Shown here in pieces: positions 7,981-17,606 of a stretch of 64,000 nucleotides of DNA. The stretch lies in the NCBI GenBank assembly GCA_003170475.1, contig PMZI01000055.1, forward strand, positions 124,001-188,000, given 5' to 3'. This DNA comes from Ignavibacteriota bacterium (GTDB taxonomy: Bacteria; Bacteroidota; Ignavibacteria; UBA10030). Both the position numbers and the translations under genes were made by a program. The notes below the pieces were generated by a model, which saw only the letters and a list, made by a program, of their open reading frames with translations, ran no database searches and was not told the DNA's origin. Within the stretch, counting starts at the first letter, position 1. The number at the start of each line of letters is the position of its first letter.

Positions 7981-8658
7981 TTACCTCGAAGCTCGCTTTT
8001 TGTTCACGCTCTCTCGCAATTCAGCGATAGCCCGGCGCACATCAGGTTTTCGAAACACAGATGTTCCTGCAACAAGTGTGTCAGCCCCGGCAGCGGTGAC
8101 GAGCGGGGTCGTCGAGGAGTCAATGCCTCCGTCGACTTCCAGGCGGATATCGCGCCCCGATGCTTTGATCATTGATTTGATCTCTCGCATCTTTTTCAGG
8201 GTGCCTGGAAGGAATCGTTGACCTCCGAACCCGGGATTTACCGTCATCACGAGAACAAGATCGATGTCAGAGAGTATCTCCGTGAGAGTTGAGCTCGGAG
8301 TAGCAGGATTGATGGCAACGCCCGGTTTGGCTCCCAGCTCCCGTATGCGAGCGACTGTTCTTTGGAGGTGGAGACAGGCTTCCTGGTGTACCGTGATTCT
8401 ATCAGATCCGGCTTCACGAAATGCTTCTATGTGTTTGTCTGCATCAACGATCATCAGATGGGTGTCGAGTGGGAGCTTCGTCATCTTTCGGATGGCGGAA
8501 ACGACCATCGGCCCGAAGGTGATATTCGGGACGAAGCGACCATCCATGATATCCAAATGGATCCAATCCGCTCCCCCTTCTTCAGCAAGAGAGACTTGTT
8601 CACCGAGAATCGAGAAATCGGCTGCGAGGACAGATGGAGCGATGTACAATTTGGTCAT
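7981..8658 (-). CDS. rpe: ribulose-phosphate 3-epimerase
   Basis: Interconverts ribulose 5-phosphate and xylulose 5-phosphate (pentose phosphate pathway). A TIM barrel of 225 aa with APSVLAADF, the metal/catalytic block HLDIMDGRFVPN, LPLDTHLMI, VNPGFGGQRF and the phosphate-binding LEVDGGI. The start ATG overlaps the stop of the PASTA protein gene by four bases (ATGA), so the two are translated from one mRNA. Confidence 0.97.
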   Translation of the reverse strand: MTKLYIAPSVLAADFSILGEQVSLAEEGGADWIHLDIMDGRFVPNITFGPMVVSAIRKMTKLPLDTHLMIVDADKHIEAFREAGSDRITVHQEACLHLQRTVARIRELGAKPGVAINPATPSSTLTEILSDIDLVLVMTVNPGFGGQRFLPGTLKKMREIKSMIKASGRDIRLEVDGGIDSSTTPLVTAAGADTLVAGTSVFRKPDVRRAIAELRESVNKKRASR

Positions 8659-9428
8659 GGCACGTTCTGAATGTCGTTGGTTTTCTCACCCTTTTGAGCC
8701 ACCACAAGATCGACTGCTTGCCCCGTCGGCACCAATTGTCCCGCTTTGGGGAACTGATCAATGACCGTGTTTGGCAGCAGTTCAGCGTTCACTTGATACG
8801 TAATGTTGCCGACTCGAAGACCGGCGAGAATCACGATCTTTTCCGCCTCCGAAAATGTTCGCTTGGTCAGATCAGGGACAGGAACCTGGTCGCCGCTTTT
8901 CCCCTGACTCACAACTAGATTGATGACGCGTCCGTTAGGCACTTTGTTGTTCTCGGGCGTATCCTGATCGATCACGTTTCCCTGCGGGTATTCCTCGGAG
9001 ACTTCGTAGCGGATGGTCCCGAGCGCAAGGCCTGATTTCTCGAGTGAGAAAGTGGCTGCCCGGAGGGTCAAACCACGGAGGCCCGGCACGACCACGAGGG
9101 GCTCCCCTCCGCTTACGGTCAGGTAGATGCCGCGCCCAAACTTCACTTCAGCGTCCGAGGGAGGGTTCTGGACCACGACTGTTCCTTCAGGATATTGCTT
9201 GTCTGTATGTGTCTCTGCCTTCTTTCCGACGAGGCCTGCGTCAGCGAGGAGTTTGAAGGCTTGATCCAAAGGCTTGCCGACGACATTGGGGACTTTTGTA
9301 GTCTTCCCTTGTTGAACGTACCGCGGCATTACAATGTTATTAAAGATATAGAAAATGACCAGCAGAAGAGCGAGTGCCAGCGCCGGTTTCTTGAGCTGCT
9401 TCATGTGTATTTTTTTCCAGAAAGCCAT
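8655..9428 (-). CDS. membrane-anchored PASTA-domain protein
   Basis: 257 aa: a short basic N-terminus, one membrane segment (about residues 16-34), then three PASTA repeats (KVPNVVGKPLDQAF, VVPGLRGLTLRAA, PVPDLTKRTFSEA) lying outside the membrane. PASTA domains usually bind peptidoglycan fragments and are found on Ser/Thr kinases and PBPs. There is no kinase or transpeptidase domain here, so it is a stand-alone cell-wall sensor or scaffold. The ATG at 9428 has GGAG 7 nt upstream and was preferred to the longer frame. It overlaps rpe, a common arrangement in this group of bacteria. Confidence 0.9.
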   Translation of the reverse strand: MAFWKKIHMKQLKKPALALALLLVIFYIFNNIVMPRYVQQGKTTKVPNVVGKPLDQAFKLLADAGLVGKKAETHTDKQYPEGTVVVQNPPSDAEVKFGRGIYLTVSGGEPLVVVPGLRGLTLRAATFSLEKSGLALGTIRYEVSEEYPQGNVIDQDTPENNKVPNGRVINLVVSQGKSGDQVPVPDLTKRTFSEAEKIVILAGLRVGNITYQVNAELLPNTVIDQFPKAGQLVPTGQAVDLVVAQKGEKTNDIQNVP

Positions 9429-9540
9429 TCTTTTCTCCGGCCAAAAGATAGACAAACTTCGGCAGAGTTTCAATATGGTCCTCTCTCAGGAGGACGACGG
9501 TTGTTGGAGGATTGCGAATTCAGTCTTTGCCGAAAGGCTT

Positions 9541-9562
9541 GGACTCAGTCTCGGCTGAGTCC
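9541..9562. promoter_or_regulatory. perfect dyad between divergent genes
   Basis: GGACTCAG (9541-9548) and CTGAGTCC (9555-9562) form an 8-bp perfect inverted repeat with a 6-base centre. It lies in the 196-bp gap between the divergent PASTA gene and the nucleotidyltransferase gene. No T-tract follows, so an operator or mRNA-leader role is likelier than termination. Confidence 0.35.
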
Positions 9563-9624
9563 ATCGATTGTTCAAAAAATTCATTCCCGCAAATGGAACC
9601 ACCAATGACGAAGGTCGTATCCTC

Positions 9625-10566
9625 ATGGTCCCTTTCGAGATAGCGACATCTCATACTAGGCGATTGCCGGCACTCGAGAACGACATCCTGAAGGTCCTTC
9701 TCTACTTTGATGTCTTTCGTTTTCCGCTGACGGTTTCCGAGATCTATCATTTTCTTCCTTCGAATTCTATCACGCCTTCAGATGTCGCGACAGCTCTTCT
9801 TGCACCCTCACTTCAGGAGAAGGTGGAGAGCAAGAACGGATATTTCTTCCTGACCGCATCCACGGGATCCTATGCCGACGAACGTCAGGAAAAAGAACGA
9901 CGAGCTGCACGCCTCCTGAAAATTGCTCGCGTCATGGGCAAGCTTATTCGCATATTTCCATACGTTCGGGGAGTCTTCCTCTCCGGCGAACTCTCAAAGG
10001 GAATCGTGAGCGAGAAAGGCGACATCGATTTTGTCGTCGTCACTCAGGAAGGAAGACTCTGGATAACGAGGACGCTGCTCATCATGTTCAAAAAGGTGTT
10101 TCTCCTAAACCGAAAACGCTTCTTCTGCCTGAATCATTTTGTATCCGAGCATCATCTCCAAGTGCAAATACGAAACATTTATAGTGCAACGGAAGTCGCG
10201 ACACTCATGCCATTGGAAAATGACATGATGTTCTCTCGTTACATGCTCTCCAACCTTTGGATAACCCAATTCTTTCCAAATTGGAAGATTGACGAGAGAC
10301 TTCTTCGGTCTGATCGCAGGGGGACCAGCGTCGTACGAAACACCTTTGAGGAGATGATGCCTGACCGAATTGCCGACCGCCTTGATCGATGGTTGATGGC
10401 ACAATGGCAACGGCTCTGGCGAACACGCTATGCAAATTTGAGCGATGAAGAACGTAACCGAAAATACCATTGCAGTGAATACCTTTCAACGGCATATGGC
10501 GAAGACTACCAGGATACCATTCTTCGCTCCTTTGATGCCCGCCTGCATGAACATGATATCATCTGA
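9625..10566 (+). CDS. nucleotidyltransferase-fold protein with N-terminal winged-helix-like region
   Basis: 313 aa from the ATG at 9625 (a TTG at 9568 in frame is less likely). Residues 1-75 resemble a winged helix (NDILKVLLYFDVFRFPLTVSEI), and the middle has the minimal nucleotidyltransferase pattern GVFLSGELSKG with D-I-D about a dozen residues later (GDIDFVVVT). The C-terminal third is rich in aromatic and charged residues and unassigned. The fold is recognisable, but the substrate, and whether it acts on a small molecule, is not. It heads the plus-strand cluster to 18.8 kb; the next gene begins 24 bases later. Confidence 0.8.
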   Translation: MVPFEIATSHTRRLPALENDILKVLLYFDVFRFPLTVSEIYHFLPSNSITPSDVATALLAPSLQEKVESKNGYFFLTASTGSYADERQEKERRAARLLKIARVMGKLIRIFPYVRGVFLSGELSKGIVSEKGDIDFVVVTQEGRLWITRTLLIMFKKVFLLNRKRFFCLNHFVSEHHLQVQIRNIYSATEVATLMPLENDMMFSRYMLSNLWITQFFPNWKIDERLLRSDRRGTSVVRNTFEEMMPDRIADRLDRWLMAQWQRLWRTRYANLSDEERNRKYHCSEYLSTAYGEDYQDTILRSFDARLHEHDII

Positions 10567-10590
10567 GTCCGGTATTCATAAAAAACTCCT

Positions 10591-12087
10591 GTGACCGTCC
10601 GTATGGCTCAAGTCCTTTTTACGCATTCATATTTTCTTCGGTTTGACCCCAAGGAATATCGGGCGATGATGCCCTATCCCCCCCTTGGGACTCTGTATGC
10701 TGCCGGCTATCTCCGCGCACAGGGATTCGATGTTGCACTTCACGATGTGATGTTTTCGAAAAGTGAAGAAGAGTTGCAGCATGCAATCGATCATCATAGG
10801 CCAAAACTTGTCGTTATCTACGACGATCAGTTTAATTATCTTACAAAAATGTGTTTGACCCGAATGCGAGAGGCCGCGTTCGCGATGACCGGGATGGCGA
10901 AGAAGAGCGGATGCGTCGTCATCATCTTCAGCTCGGATGCCACGGATCACCTGGACAAATACTTCTCTCACGGAGCCGACTTTGTCATCTGCGGTGAGGC
11001 TGAAGAAACTCTTGCTGAACTTGTTCAAGGTCTTCTTGCGCCCGAAGAATTTGCCGTCGAGACGGTGGCCGGCTTAGCGTATTGTGTCGACGGTGAAGTG
11101 GTTCGAACAGCACCTCGCAGAGTGATTGAGCATCTCGATGCGCTGCCTTTCCCTGCATGGGATGCTGTGGATCTCTCCCCCTACCGAGATGCGTGGAAAC
11201 AAAAGCATGGGCGTTTCTCCCTCAACATGGTGACAACTCGTGGTTGTCCGTTTCACTGCAACTGGTGCGCTAAACCAATCTATGGCCAGGTGTATCATAC
11301 TCGGACCCCTGAAAATGTCGTTGAAGAAATGTTGCGGTTGCGGGAAGTCGCGCATCCCGATCATATTTGGTTTGCAGACGATATCTTTGGGCTCAAGCCA
11401 GGATGGATTGCTCACTTCGATGAAGTGGTAAGGATGCACGATGCAAAGATTCCCTTCAAATGCCTGTCACGAGTCGACCTCCTGCTGAAAGAGGACAACA
11501 TCCGGCACCTCCAGAGCGCCGGCTGTCAGACAGTCTGGGTTGGAGCAGAATCCGCGGCGCAACATGTGCTGGATGCAATGGAGAAAGGAACGACGGTCGA
11601 GCAGATTTATGAAGCGACCAAATTGCTGCAGAGCAACGGCATCAACGTGGGGTTCTTCCTTCAGTATGGGTATCCAGGCGAGACTCGTACGGACATCGAA
11701 TCCACGCTGCAGATGGTAAAAGACTGCATGCCGGACGAGATAGGAATTTCCGTGTCCTACCCCCTTCCGGGCACGCGGTTTTACGAACGAGTGAAGCAAG
11801 ATCTTGAAGGCAAGCACAACTGGGTTGACAGCGGTGATCTTGATATGATGTTTCAAGGAACCTACTCACCCGATTTCTACCGCGCTCTTCACCGAATGAC
11901 GCACAAAAAGTTTCGTGTTTGGCGGGCGAAGAACACCCTTATAGATTTGATTCTACATCCCCGGCATGTCAACCGCCTCTCGATCCGAGGGATGGCGGCA
12001 GCAGCATATCATGCTCTGACGTTGCCGAAACTGGAATCGCTTGTAAACTCACTCGCAACAGAACACACCTCCATGAACCATGGTTGA
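10591..12087 (+). CDS. B12-binding-domain radical SAM enzyme (first of two)
   Basis: 498 aa. The N-terminal ~190 residues have the Rossmann-like cobalamin-binding fold of class B radical SAM proteins (PYPPLGTLYAAGYLRAQGFDV, then GADFVICGEAEETLAELV). There is no clear DxHxxG, so cobalamin may bind base-off without the His ligand. The radical SAM core carries the cluster cysteines C219, C223 and C226 (RGCPFHCNWC), the GE-like VWVGAES and the later FFLQYGYPGET. Such enzymes methylate or rearrange unreactive carbon centres. The GTG at 10591 and an ATG at 10603 are both possible starts. It overlaps the following methyltransferase by 8 bases. Substrate unknown. Confidence 0.9.
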   Translation: MTVRMAQVLFTHSYFLRFDPKEYRAMMPYPPLGTLYAAGYLRAQGFDVALHDVMFSKSEEELQHAIDHHRPKLVVIYDDQFNYLTKMCLTRMREAAFAMTGMAKKSGCVVIIFSSDATDHLDKYFSHGADFVICGEAEETLAELVQGLLAPEEFAVETVAGLAYCVDGEVVRTAPRRVIEHLDALPFPAWDAVDLSPYRDAWKQKHGRFSLNMVTTRGCPFHCNWCAKPIYGQVYHTRTPENVVEEMLRLREVAHPDHIWFADDIFGLKPGWIAHFDEVVRMHDAKIPFKCLSRVDLLLKEDNIRHLQSAGCQTVWVGAESAAQHVLDAMEKGTTVEQIYEATKLLQSNGINVGFFLQYGYPGETRTDIESTLQMVKDCMPDEIGISVSYPLPGTRFYERVKQDLEGKHNWVDSGDLDMMFQGTYSPDFYRALHRMTHKKFRVWRAKNTLIDLILHPRHVNRLSIRGMAAAAYHALTLPKLESLVNSLATEHTSMNHG

Positions 12088-12901
12088 GAATCCAACAGAC
12101 ATTCTCGAGTTGCACCCGGTCGCTCAGGCATTCAACCTGATCTCGGAAGACTTCGACCGCGATCTCGAAAATGACATCACGAAGCGAATCCGTGAGAACA
12201 TCTATGAAATGATCGAGGGACTTGTGTTACCCGGATCTTCCATCGTAGACATAAACTGCGGAACGGGAATTGACGCAATCGCCCTCGCGCGTCGCGGGTT
12301 CAGAGTTACCGGAATCGACATTTCGCCCAAAATGATCGAGCATGCGAAGAGGAAAGCGGAGCAGGATCACCTTCAGAATGTCTCGTTTCTCCACGGCTCG
12401 TTCGAACGACTTTCAGAGGTTTTTGACCAACCCGCAGATCTCGTTCTCTCGAATTTCGCTGGGTTGAATTGCTCTGTCGACCTTTCTGTTGTAGCCAGGG
12501 AGGTCGGCTGCATCATTTCGCCGGGAGGATTCCTCCTTGCCGTCGTGATGCCTCGATTCTCGTTCTGGGAGAGTCTCTCCTACTTCCTTCGAGGTCAATG
12601 GAGAGGGAGCATTCGACGATTCCGCAAACAAACTACGGCCACAGGATTTCGCGGCAAGACTTTCATCGTTCATTATCACTCCCCCACTTCCTTCGAACGG
12701 GCGTTTCAACCATGGTTTGATGTGAGGCAACTCATCGGCGTGAGCATCTTTTCCCCCAGTCCACAATCAATGTCTTTCTATCGTTCTTACCCTCGTCTCG
12801 TGAGATGGCTTGAAAGGCTGGACGACTTGGTAGCGCCTCTCCCTTTGTTCCGTTCGATTGGAGATCATTATATCATGGTCCTTCAACGGAGAGCATCATG
12901 A
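12080..12901 (+). CDS. class I SAM-dependent methyltransferase (first of two)
   Basis: 273 aa. The SAM-binding motif I is degenerate but clear (IVDINCGTGIDAIALA), followed by motif II VTGIDISPKMIEHAKRKA and LVLSNFAGLN. The C-terminal half (SFWESLSYFLRGQWRG...) is a large substrate domain with a hydrophobic stretch. A role in methylating a lipid-like or polyketide-like intermediate of this cluster is inferred only from context. It overlaps both neighbours (8 and 4 bases). Confidence 0.87.
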   Translation: MVENPTDILELHPVAQAFNLISEDFDRDLENDITKRIRENIYEMIEGLVLPGSSIVDINCGTGIDAIALARRGFRVTGIDISPKMIEHAKRKAEQDHLQNVSFLHGSFERLSEVFDQPADLVLSNFAGLNCSVDLSVVAREVGCIISPGGFLLAVVMPRFSFWESLSYFLRGQWRGSIRRFRKQTTATGFRGKTFIVHYHSPTSFERAFQPWFDVRQLIGVSIFSPSPQSMSFYRSYPRLVRWLERLDDLVAPLPLFRSIGDHYIMVLQRRAS

Positions 12902-14055
12902 CAGTGCAGACCATGCGAAATCTTGATCGGTTCGTGGGGGTACCGTGCTGCTGGATTCTTGCGGTGGTCTTGAGACTGCTTCCCCCGAATAAGACAGGGC
13001 ACAGCGCAACAGAAGTGCACAATATCCTCGTCGTCAAGTTCTTTGGTCTCGGAAGCATCATCCTCTCGACGGCTGCTCTCTCGATGTTGAAGAAGCGTTT
13101 TCCCCAGGCGATGATTACGTTTCTTTCATTCGAATCAAATAGGGAATTGCTCGAACGAATCCCTTTGGTCGATAACGTTGTCACCATAGGGACATCCACC
13201 CTTCCAACATTCGCCTCTGACCTGTTTTCCCTGGTTCGAAAGCTTTCTCATGCCAAGTATGAAGTCGCTTTCGATTTTGAATTCTTCTCCAAGTTTTCAA
13301 CGATGATCGTGGGATTGTCTCGTGCCCGCTCTCGAGTCGGCTTTGCGCTTCCTGCGCTGTGGCGATCTCGTCTTCTTACTCATCAGGTAAGTCTCGTGAA
13401 AGGCCTTCACGTCAAGGAAGCCTTCTGCTCCCAGGTTCAGGCGCTGCTTGGTGACGCCTCTGTTGAAGAGATAGTGCCGCCGAACATTTTCCAACAGGAT
13501 TCAGCGTCACTTGACCGGAAGATGCCGTCACGCGAAGGGTCGATCATTACAGTGAATGTGAACGCCGGTGTCACGTTTATTGAGCGACGATGGGCGCCGT
13601 ACCGTTTTGCAGAACTCATAGAAGAACTCTCACGGGAGGGGAATTTCTTTTTCGTGCTCACCGGAACAATGCCGGAACGCGCGTACGTTCAAAAAGTGAT
13701 AGAGACCACCTCGAACCCTGAGCGTTGTTGGAATGCTGCCGGTTTGCTAAGCCTCCCAGAGCTTGGGGCATTGCTGCAACGTTCCACTCTCGTGATCTCC
13801 AACGACAGTGGACCGCTCCACCTTGCCGCTGCTCTCGGAGCGCCGACCATCGGGTTGTTCGGGCCGGAATCCCCCGAGTTTTATGGACCTATCGGTTCCT
13901 CCGCGTTCTCGCTCTATAACAAGATACCGTGCAGCCCATGCATGAATGTATACAGTGCAAAATCGTTTCGCTGCCCCTACAACGCTCAATGCATGAAGTC
14001 CATTCAGGTCGGAGACGTCAAGCTGATGATCGAGGAGGTGCTTGCAGTAGCGTGA
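12898..14055 (+). CDS. glycosyltransferase family 9 (heptosyltransferase-like)
   Basis: 385 aa, GT-B fold. Signatures are the N-terminal VVKFFGLGSIILSTAA and the donor-site block ISNDSGPLHLAAALGAPTIGLFG. The C-terminal Cys cluster (PCSPC ... RCPYNAQC) is common in GT9 proteins. Family members transfer ADP-heptose to lipid A-core sugars. Here the partners are radical SAM enzymes rather than LPS genes, so the acceptor is uncertain. It starts in the stop of the methyltransferase (ATGA) and ends in the start of GT87 (GTGA). Confidence 0.9.
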   Translation: MTVQTMRNLDRFVGVPCCWILAVVLRLLPPNKTGHSATEVHNILVVKFFGLGSIILSTAALSMLKKRFPQAMITFLSFESNRELLERIPLVDNVVTIGTSTLPTFASDLFSLVRKLSHAKYEVAFDFEFFSKFSTMIVGLSRARSRVGFALPALWRSRLLTHQVSLVKGLHVKEAFCSQVQALLGDASVEEIVPPNIFQQDSASLDRKMPSREGSIITVNVNAGVTFIERRWAPYRFAELIEELSREGNFFFVLTGTMPERAYVQKVIETTSNPERCWNAAGLLSLPELGALLQRSTLVISNDSGPLHLAAALGAPTIGLFGPESPEFYGPIGSSAFSLYNKIPCSPCMNVYSAKSFRCPYNAQCMKSIQVGDVKLMIEEVLAVA

Positions 14056-15299
14056 GACAGACGGCGAAATATCTTCTCCTCGCGATTCTTCTGGGTCATC
14101 TCCTCTGGCGTGGACTCATTCCAGCAATGACCACTATCGATTCAGACTTTCCGAACTACTACGTGGCCGGACATCTGGCGCTTGAAGGACGATTTGAACG
14201 GGTGTACGACGACGATTGGTTTCAGGATCAGATCCGGTCGTTTGGAATGCAACAGATGGGAAAGTTCTCACCATATCCTCCTGTTACGGCATTTGTCATG
14301 ATGCCGTTGACTCCGTTCGAGCCAGTAATCGCTCTTCGGGCTTGGACAATCATAAACATAGGAGTGCTCCTCGGCTTGATCGGATTGCTCTCGAAAATGC
14401 TCAACAAAGACTGGCTCTGGAGTGCGTTGCTGATGTTGCTCAGCGGCCACGCGCTGGTGAACAATTTCCGGCTTGGCCAGTTCTATCTGATCCTCACTTT
14501 TCTTACGCTCTGGTCACTCTCTTCATGGCAACGCGATCGCCGTCTAGCATCTGGCGTCCTCATGGGTATTGGAGCTGCAATAAAATACTTCCCTATTGTC
14601 TTCTTGCCCCTCCTCATTGCCCGAAAGGAATGGCGAATTGTAGCATCATTTCTTGGGACGGTTACCGTGTTGATCCTGCTAAGCATTGCAGTGTTGGGGG
14701 TTGAACCCTATCGGCACTTTGTGAACGCGGTATTGGTCCCCCACCTCTCCGGCAACATTCAGAATCGCTTTAGCATGAACTTCCAGTCGTGGAATAGTCT
14801 TTTGGCCAGACTTCTGCTATTCGATTCTGCGCTGAATCCAAATCCCGTTTTCGATTCCCCGATCTTGTATACCGTGAGCCTGATGGCGGTGTACGTTACT
14901 GTTCTGACGCTTCTCGTCGTCGGTGTGAGGAAAGCACAACAATTCTGGGGACATGGAGCACTCAATGTGGAATTCTCTTTGCTTTGTATTGGCGGCATTG
15001 TGTTATTTCCTGCCTCTGCCACATACCACTTTCTACTCCTGAGCATTCCCATCGCTATTCTTCTTGCTCACGGGAACAAAGCGTGGTGCGTGGAACAAAA
15101 GATCCTTGTCGCGCTCTACACCTGCACCGGGTTCATTCCATATAGCCTGTTGAGCGGTCTTGACGGAAAGGGGCTCTTGACCATCTTCGCTTATCCAAGA
15201 CTTTTCCTCACCACCACGATCATGGTCGTCGCCTTGCTGTTTGTTGCTCGATCACAAAATTCTTTGACTGACCATCATCAACGAGTTCAAATCGCATGA
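14052..15299 (+). CDS. GT87 (DUF2029) polytopic mannosyl/arabinosyl-transferase-like protein
   Basis: About 415 aa with roughly ten hydrophobic segments. The first periplasmic loop has DSDFPNYYVAGHLALEG, the pattern of GT-C enzymes of family 87 that use polyprenyl-phosphate sugars. The GTG at 14052 overlaps the GT9 stop and has GAGGAGG upstream (about 13 nt). The longer frame to 13929 would overlap GT9 by 127 bases. It probably adds a sugar on the periplasmic side. It overlaps the next gene by 4 bases. Confidence 0.85.
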   Translation: MRQTAKYLLLAILLGHLLWRGLIPAMTTIDSDFPNYYVAGHLALEGRFERVYDDDWFQDQIRSFGMQQMGKFSPYPPVTAFVMMPLTPFEPVIALRAWTIINIGVLLGLIGLLSKMLNKDWLWSALLMLLSGHALVNNFRLGQFYLILTFLTLWSLSSWQRDRRLASGVLMGIGAAIKYFPIVFLPLLIARKEWRIVASFLGTVTVLILLSIAVLGVEPYRHFVNAVLVPHLSGNIQNRFSMNFQSWNSLLARLLLFDSALNPNPVFDSPILYTVSLMAVYVTVLTLLVVGVRKAQQFWGHGALNVEFSLLCIGGIVLFPASATYHFLLLSIPIAILLAHGNKAWCVEQKILVALYTCTGFIPYSLLSGLDGKGLLTIFAYPRLFLTTTIMVVALLFVARSQNSLTDHHQRVQIA

Positions 15300-16792
15300 T
15301 CATACTCCTCAATCCAAAGAGTGCGCGAGTCAATCGCCGAATTCCGTTATCTGTATTAACCGTCGGCGCAGGGCTCGAGGGGCACCACGAATACGAAATT
15401 GTCGATGAAAACTTTGACTCGCGGGTGGAGCAGACTCTCGAAACCATGATTCGGGAGAAGGGTGCCCGCTACCTCGGGTTGACCGTGATGCCCGGACCGC
15501 AACTCGTCAGCGCCATTCACCTCTCGCAACATCTCAAGCGTCTCTTCCCCGCGCTTACGATCATTTGGGGAGGCTCGTTTCCAAGCATCCACACGGAAAC
15601 GGTCCTTCGATCGCCGTACGTTGATATCGTTGTCCTTGGGGATGGAGAAGTGATCTTGCGGGAAGTCATTGATGCCCTCGAGGGTCAGTCGGATCTCGAC
15701 TCCGTCAAGGGCATTGCGTACAGGCGCAATGGTGAAATCGTTCGAACGGAACGGCGCGAATGGACTCATCCCAATCTCATTCCACCGCTCCCCTATCACA
15801 GAATTGACGTTCAGAAGTACCTTCAGCGAACGTATCTTGGAAAAAGAACATCCGCGTATCACTCGAGCATGGGTTGTCCTTTCAAGTGCGGTTTCTGTAG
15901 CGTTGTGTCCATTTTTCAAGGACGCTGGCTGGCACAAAGTGCAGAGCGAGTTGCCGAAGAGATGAACTATGTCCACAAGCACTTTGGTGTCGACTCGATG
16001 GAGTTCTTTGACGACAATTTCTTCACGTCCGAAAAGCGGGTGTCAGAGTTTTCAGAGAGAATCCGTTCACTCAAAATGAACTGGTGGGGAGAAGGGCGAA
16101 GTGACACGTTGTATCAGTATTCCGATGCGACGTTGAGCGCCATGCGGGATGCAGGATGCAGGATGATCTTCACGGGTGCTGAGACCAGCTCTCAAGAAAA
16201 ACTCGATCTCATGAATAAGGGCGGAACACAATCAGCAGAGATTATTCTTGAATTTGCACGGCGTATCAAGGATTTCGCGATCGTGCCGGAATTCTCCTTC
16301 ATCTTCGGCAGCCCGTCAGACGATATCGATGGCGACATTGAACGCGATATTCAATTCATCAAGAAGATCAAGACGGTAAATCCTCAAAGTGAAATCATCT
16401 TCTACGTCTATGCGCCCGTGTTGCTTCCCGGATCCGTCCTGTTCGAAGAATCTCAAAAACGGGGTTTCGCTTATCCGAAGACCCTTGAGGAATGGAGCCA
16501 GCCGCAATGGCTTCACCTGGATTTACGCAAGAGGCCGATGACTCCGTGGCTGAAACCGCGACACATCGAGAAGATCAGAAATTTTGAAAGAGTGCTCAAT
16601 GCGCGCTTTCCATCGATGACCGATCTCCGGCTGACAGAACCGAAAAAGGAGTTCCTGCGGTGGCTCAGCAGTTGGAGATACGAACGCGACTACTACGTCG
16701 CACCGTATGAGGTCCGTTTCTTTCTTTCGAAAGTTTTTCGATATCGTCAACCCGATTTGGAAGGAGCGCCACAATATTCATCGGAAGGATAA
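15296..16792 (+). CDS. B12-binding-domain radical SAM enzyme (second of two)
   Basis: 498 aa, the same length as the first enzyme of this cluster but clearly different in sequence. The N-terminal cobalamin-binding-like domain includes LGLTVMPGPQLVSAIHLSQ, TIIWGGSFPSIH and VDIVVLGDGE. The radical SAM cysteines are C194, C198 and C201 (MGCPFKCGFC). Later motifs are FFDDNFFT, MIFTGAETSS and FSFIFGSPSD. Likely a carbon methylase or ring-forming enzyme on a large hydrophobic substrate (inference). It overlaps GT87 by 4 bases. Confidence 0.9.
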   Translation: MIILLNPKSARVNRRIPLSVLTVGAGLEGHHEYEIVDENFDSRVEQTLETMIREKGARYLGLTVMPGPQLVSAIHLSQHLKRLFPALTIIWGGSFPSIHTETVLRSPYVDIVVLGDGEVILREVIDALEGQSDLDSVKGIAYRRNGEIVRTERREWTHPNLIPPLPYHRIDVQKYLQRTYLGKRTSAYHSSMGCPFKCGFCSVVSIFQGRWLAQSAERVAEEMNYVHKHFGVDSMEFFDDNFFTSEKRVSEFSERIRSLKMNWWGEGRSDTLYQYSDATLSAMRDAGCRMIFTGAETSSQEKLDLMNKGGTQSAEIILEFARRIKDFAIVPEFSFIFGSPSDDIDGDIERDIQFIKKIKTVNPQSEIIFYVYAPVLLPGSVLFEESQKRGFAYPKTLEEWSQPQWLHLDLRKRPMTPWLKPRHIEKIRNFERVLNARFPSMTDLRLTEPKKEFLRWLSSWRYERDYYVAPYEVRFFLSKVFRYRQPDLEGAPQYSSEG

Positions 16793-16856
16793 AGTGCTGA
16801 TTTCTTTGAGTCGCTACACCGGTTTCACTATTCTCCATACGCTATCATGACCCAAC

Positions 16857-17606
16857 ATGCTCATTGAGCGGATTCTCCATCGATTGCACAATAGGGTGAG
16901 GACTCTTGAGCCCCATCCTGCCTATCAGGCCTGGGCGAGCACCTATGATCAGCGGGAGAACAACGCTCTGTTGTATGCTGAGGAGAGAGCCTTCATACCC
17001 CTTCTCGATTCTGTAAACCTTCGGGACAAGAACGTCATTGATTTTGGATGCGGGACTGGAAGGCATCTTTCGCGCTGCCTGGGAAGAAATGCTCTCTCAA
17101 TCACCGGAATTGACATCTCGCGTGAGATGCTGGCTCGGGCTCTTCATAAAGCGTCCACTTCAGAACGGTTCATGCTTCTCGAAGCATCGATTGATTCTCT
17201 ACCATTTCGTGATGCGTGTTTTGACGTAGGTATTGCGACGTTGGTTCTTAGCCACTGTGCGAGGCTCGAAGCGCCGATCGCAGAGATGTCCCGCGTCCTG
17301 CGGCATGGGGCGACTCTACTCGTGTCTGATTGGCATCCTGAAAATGACCGTCGGGGATGGAGGAGAATCTTTGAGGTGCCTTCTGCCGATGGCCCGGGGG
17401 TTCGATACTCGGTGCAGAGCTATTCTCATTCGCTCTCCGAGTATCGAGATCAGTTCCTGAAATGTGGCTTCCTTGTGGAGGATGTTCATGAACCCATGAT
17501 CGATGAATCGCTGGAGCCGATCTTCAAACGCACAAACATGATGCATGTATATCATCAGTACCACGGCTCACCCGTCGTGGCAGTGTTTGCGTTGCGAAAA
17601 ACATGA
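16857..17606 (+). CDS. class I SAM-dependent methyltransferase (second of two)
   Basis: 249 aa of the Methyltransf_11/UbiE-like type. Motif I is VIDFGCGTGRHLSRCL, motif II ITGIDISREMLARALHKA, and DVGIATLVLSHC and the post-motif MSRVLRHGATLLVSDWHP follow. It begins 64 bases after the radical SAM gene, and its stop overlaps the start of the amidohydrolase (ATGA). Substrate unknown; the cluster context suggests O- or N-methylation late in a pathway. Confidence 0.9.
   Translation: MLIERILHRLHNRVRTLEPHPAYQAWASTYDQRENNALLYAEERAFIPLLDSVNLRDKNVIDFGCGTGRHLSRCLGRNALSITGIDISREMLARALHKASTSERFMLLEASIDSLPFRDACFDVGIATLVLSHCARLEAPIAEMSRVLRHGATLLVSDWHPENDRRGWRRIFEVPSADGPGVRYSVQSYSHSLSEYRDQFLKCGFLVEDVHEPMIDESLEPIFKRTNMMHVYHQYHGSPVVAVFALRKT

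Noticed and set aside
9445-9473. Promoter TTGAAA-17-TATCTT for the PASTA gene
   Set aside because: The predicted start of transcription would fall inside the Shine-Dalgarno of the ATG at 9428, so I do not trust it.
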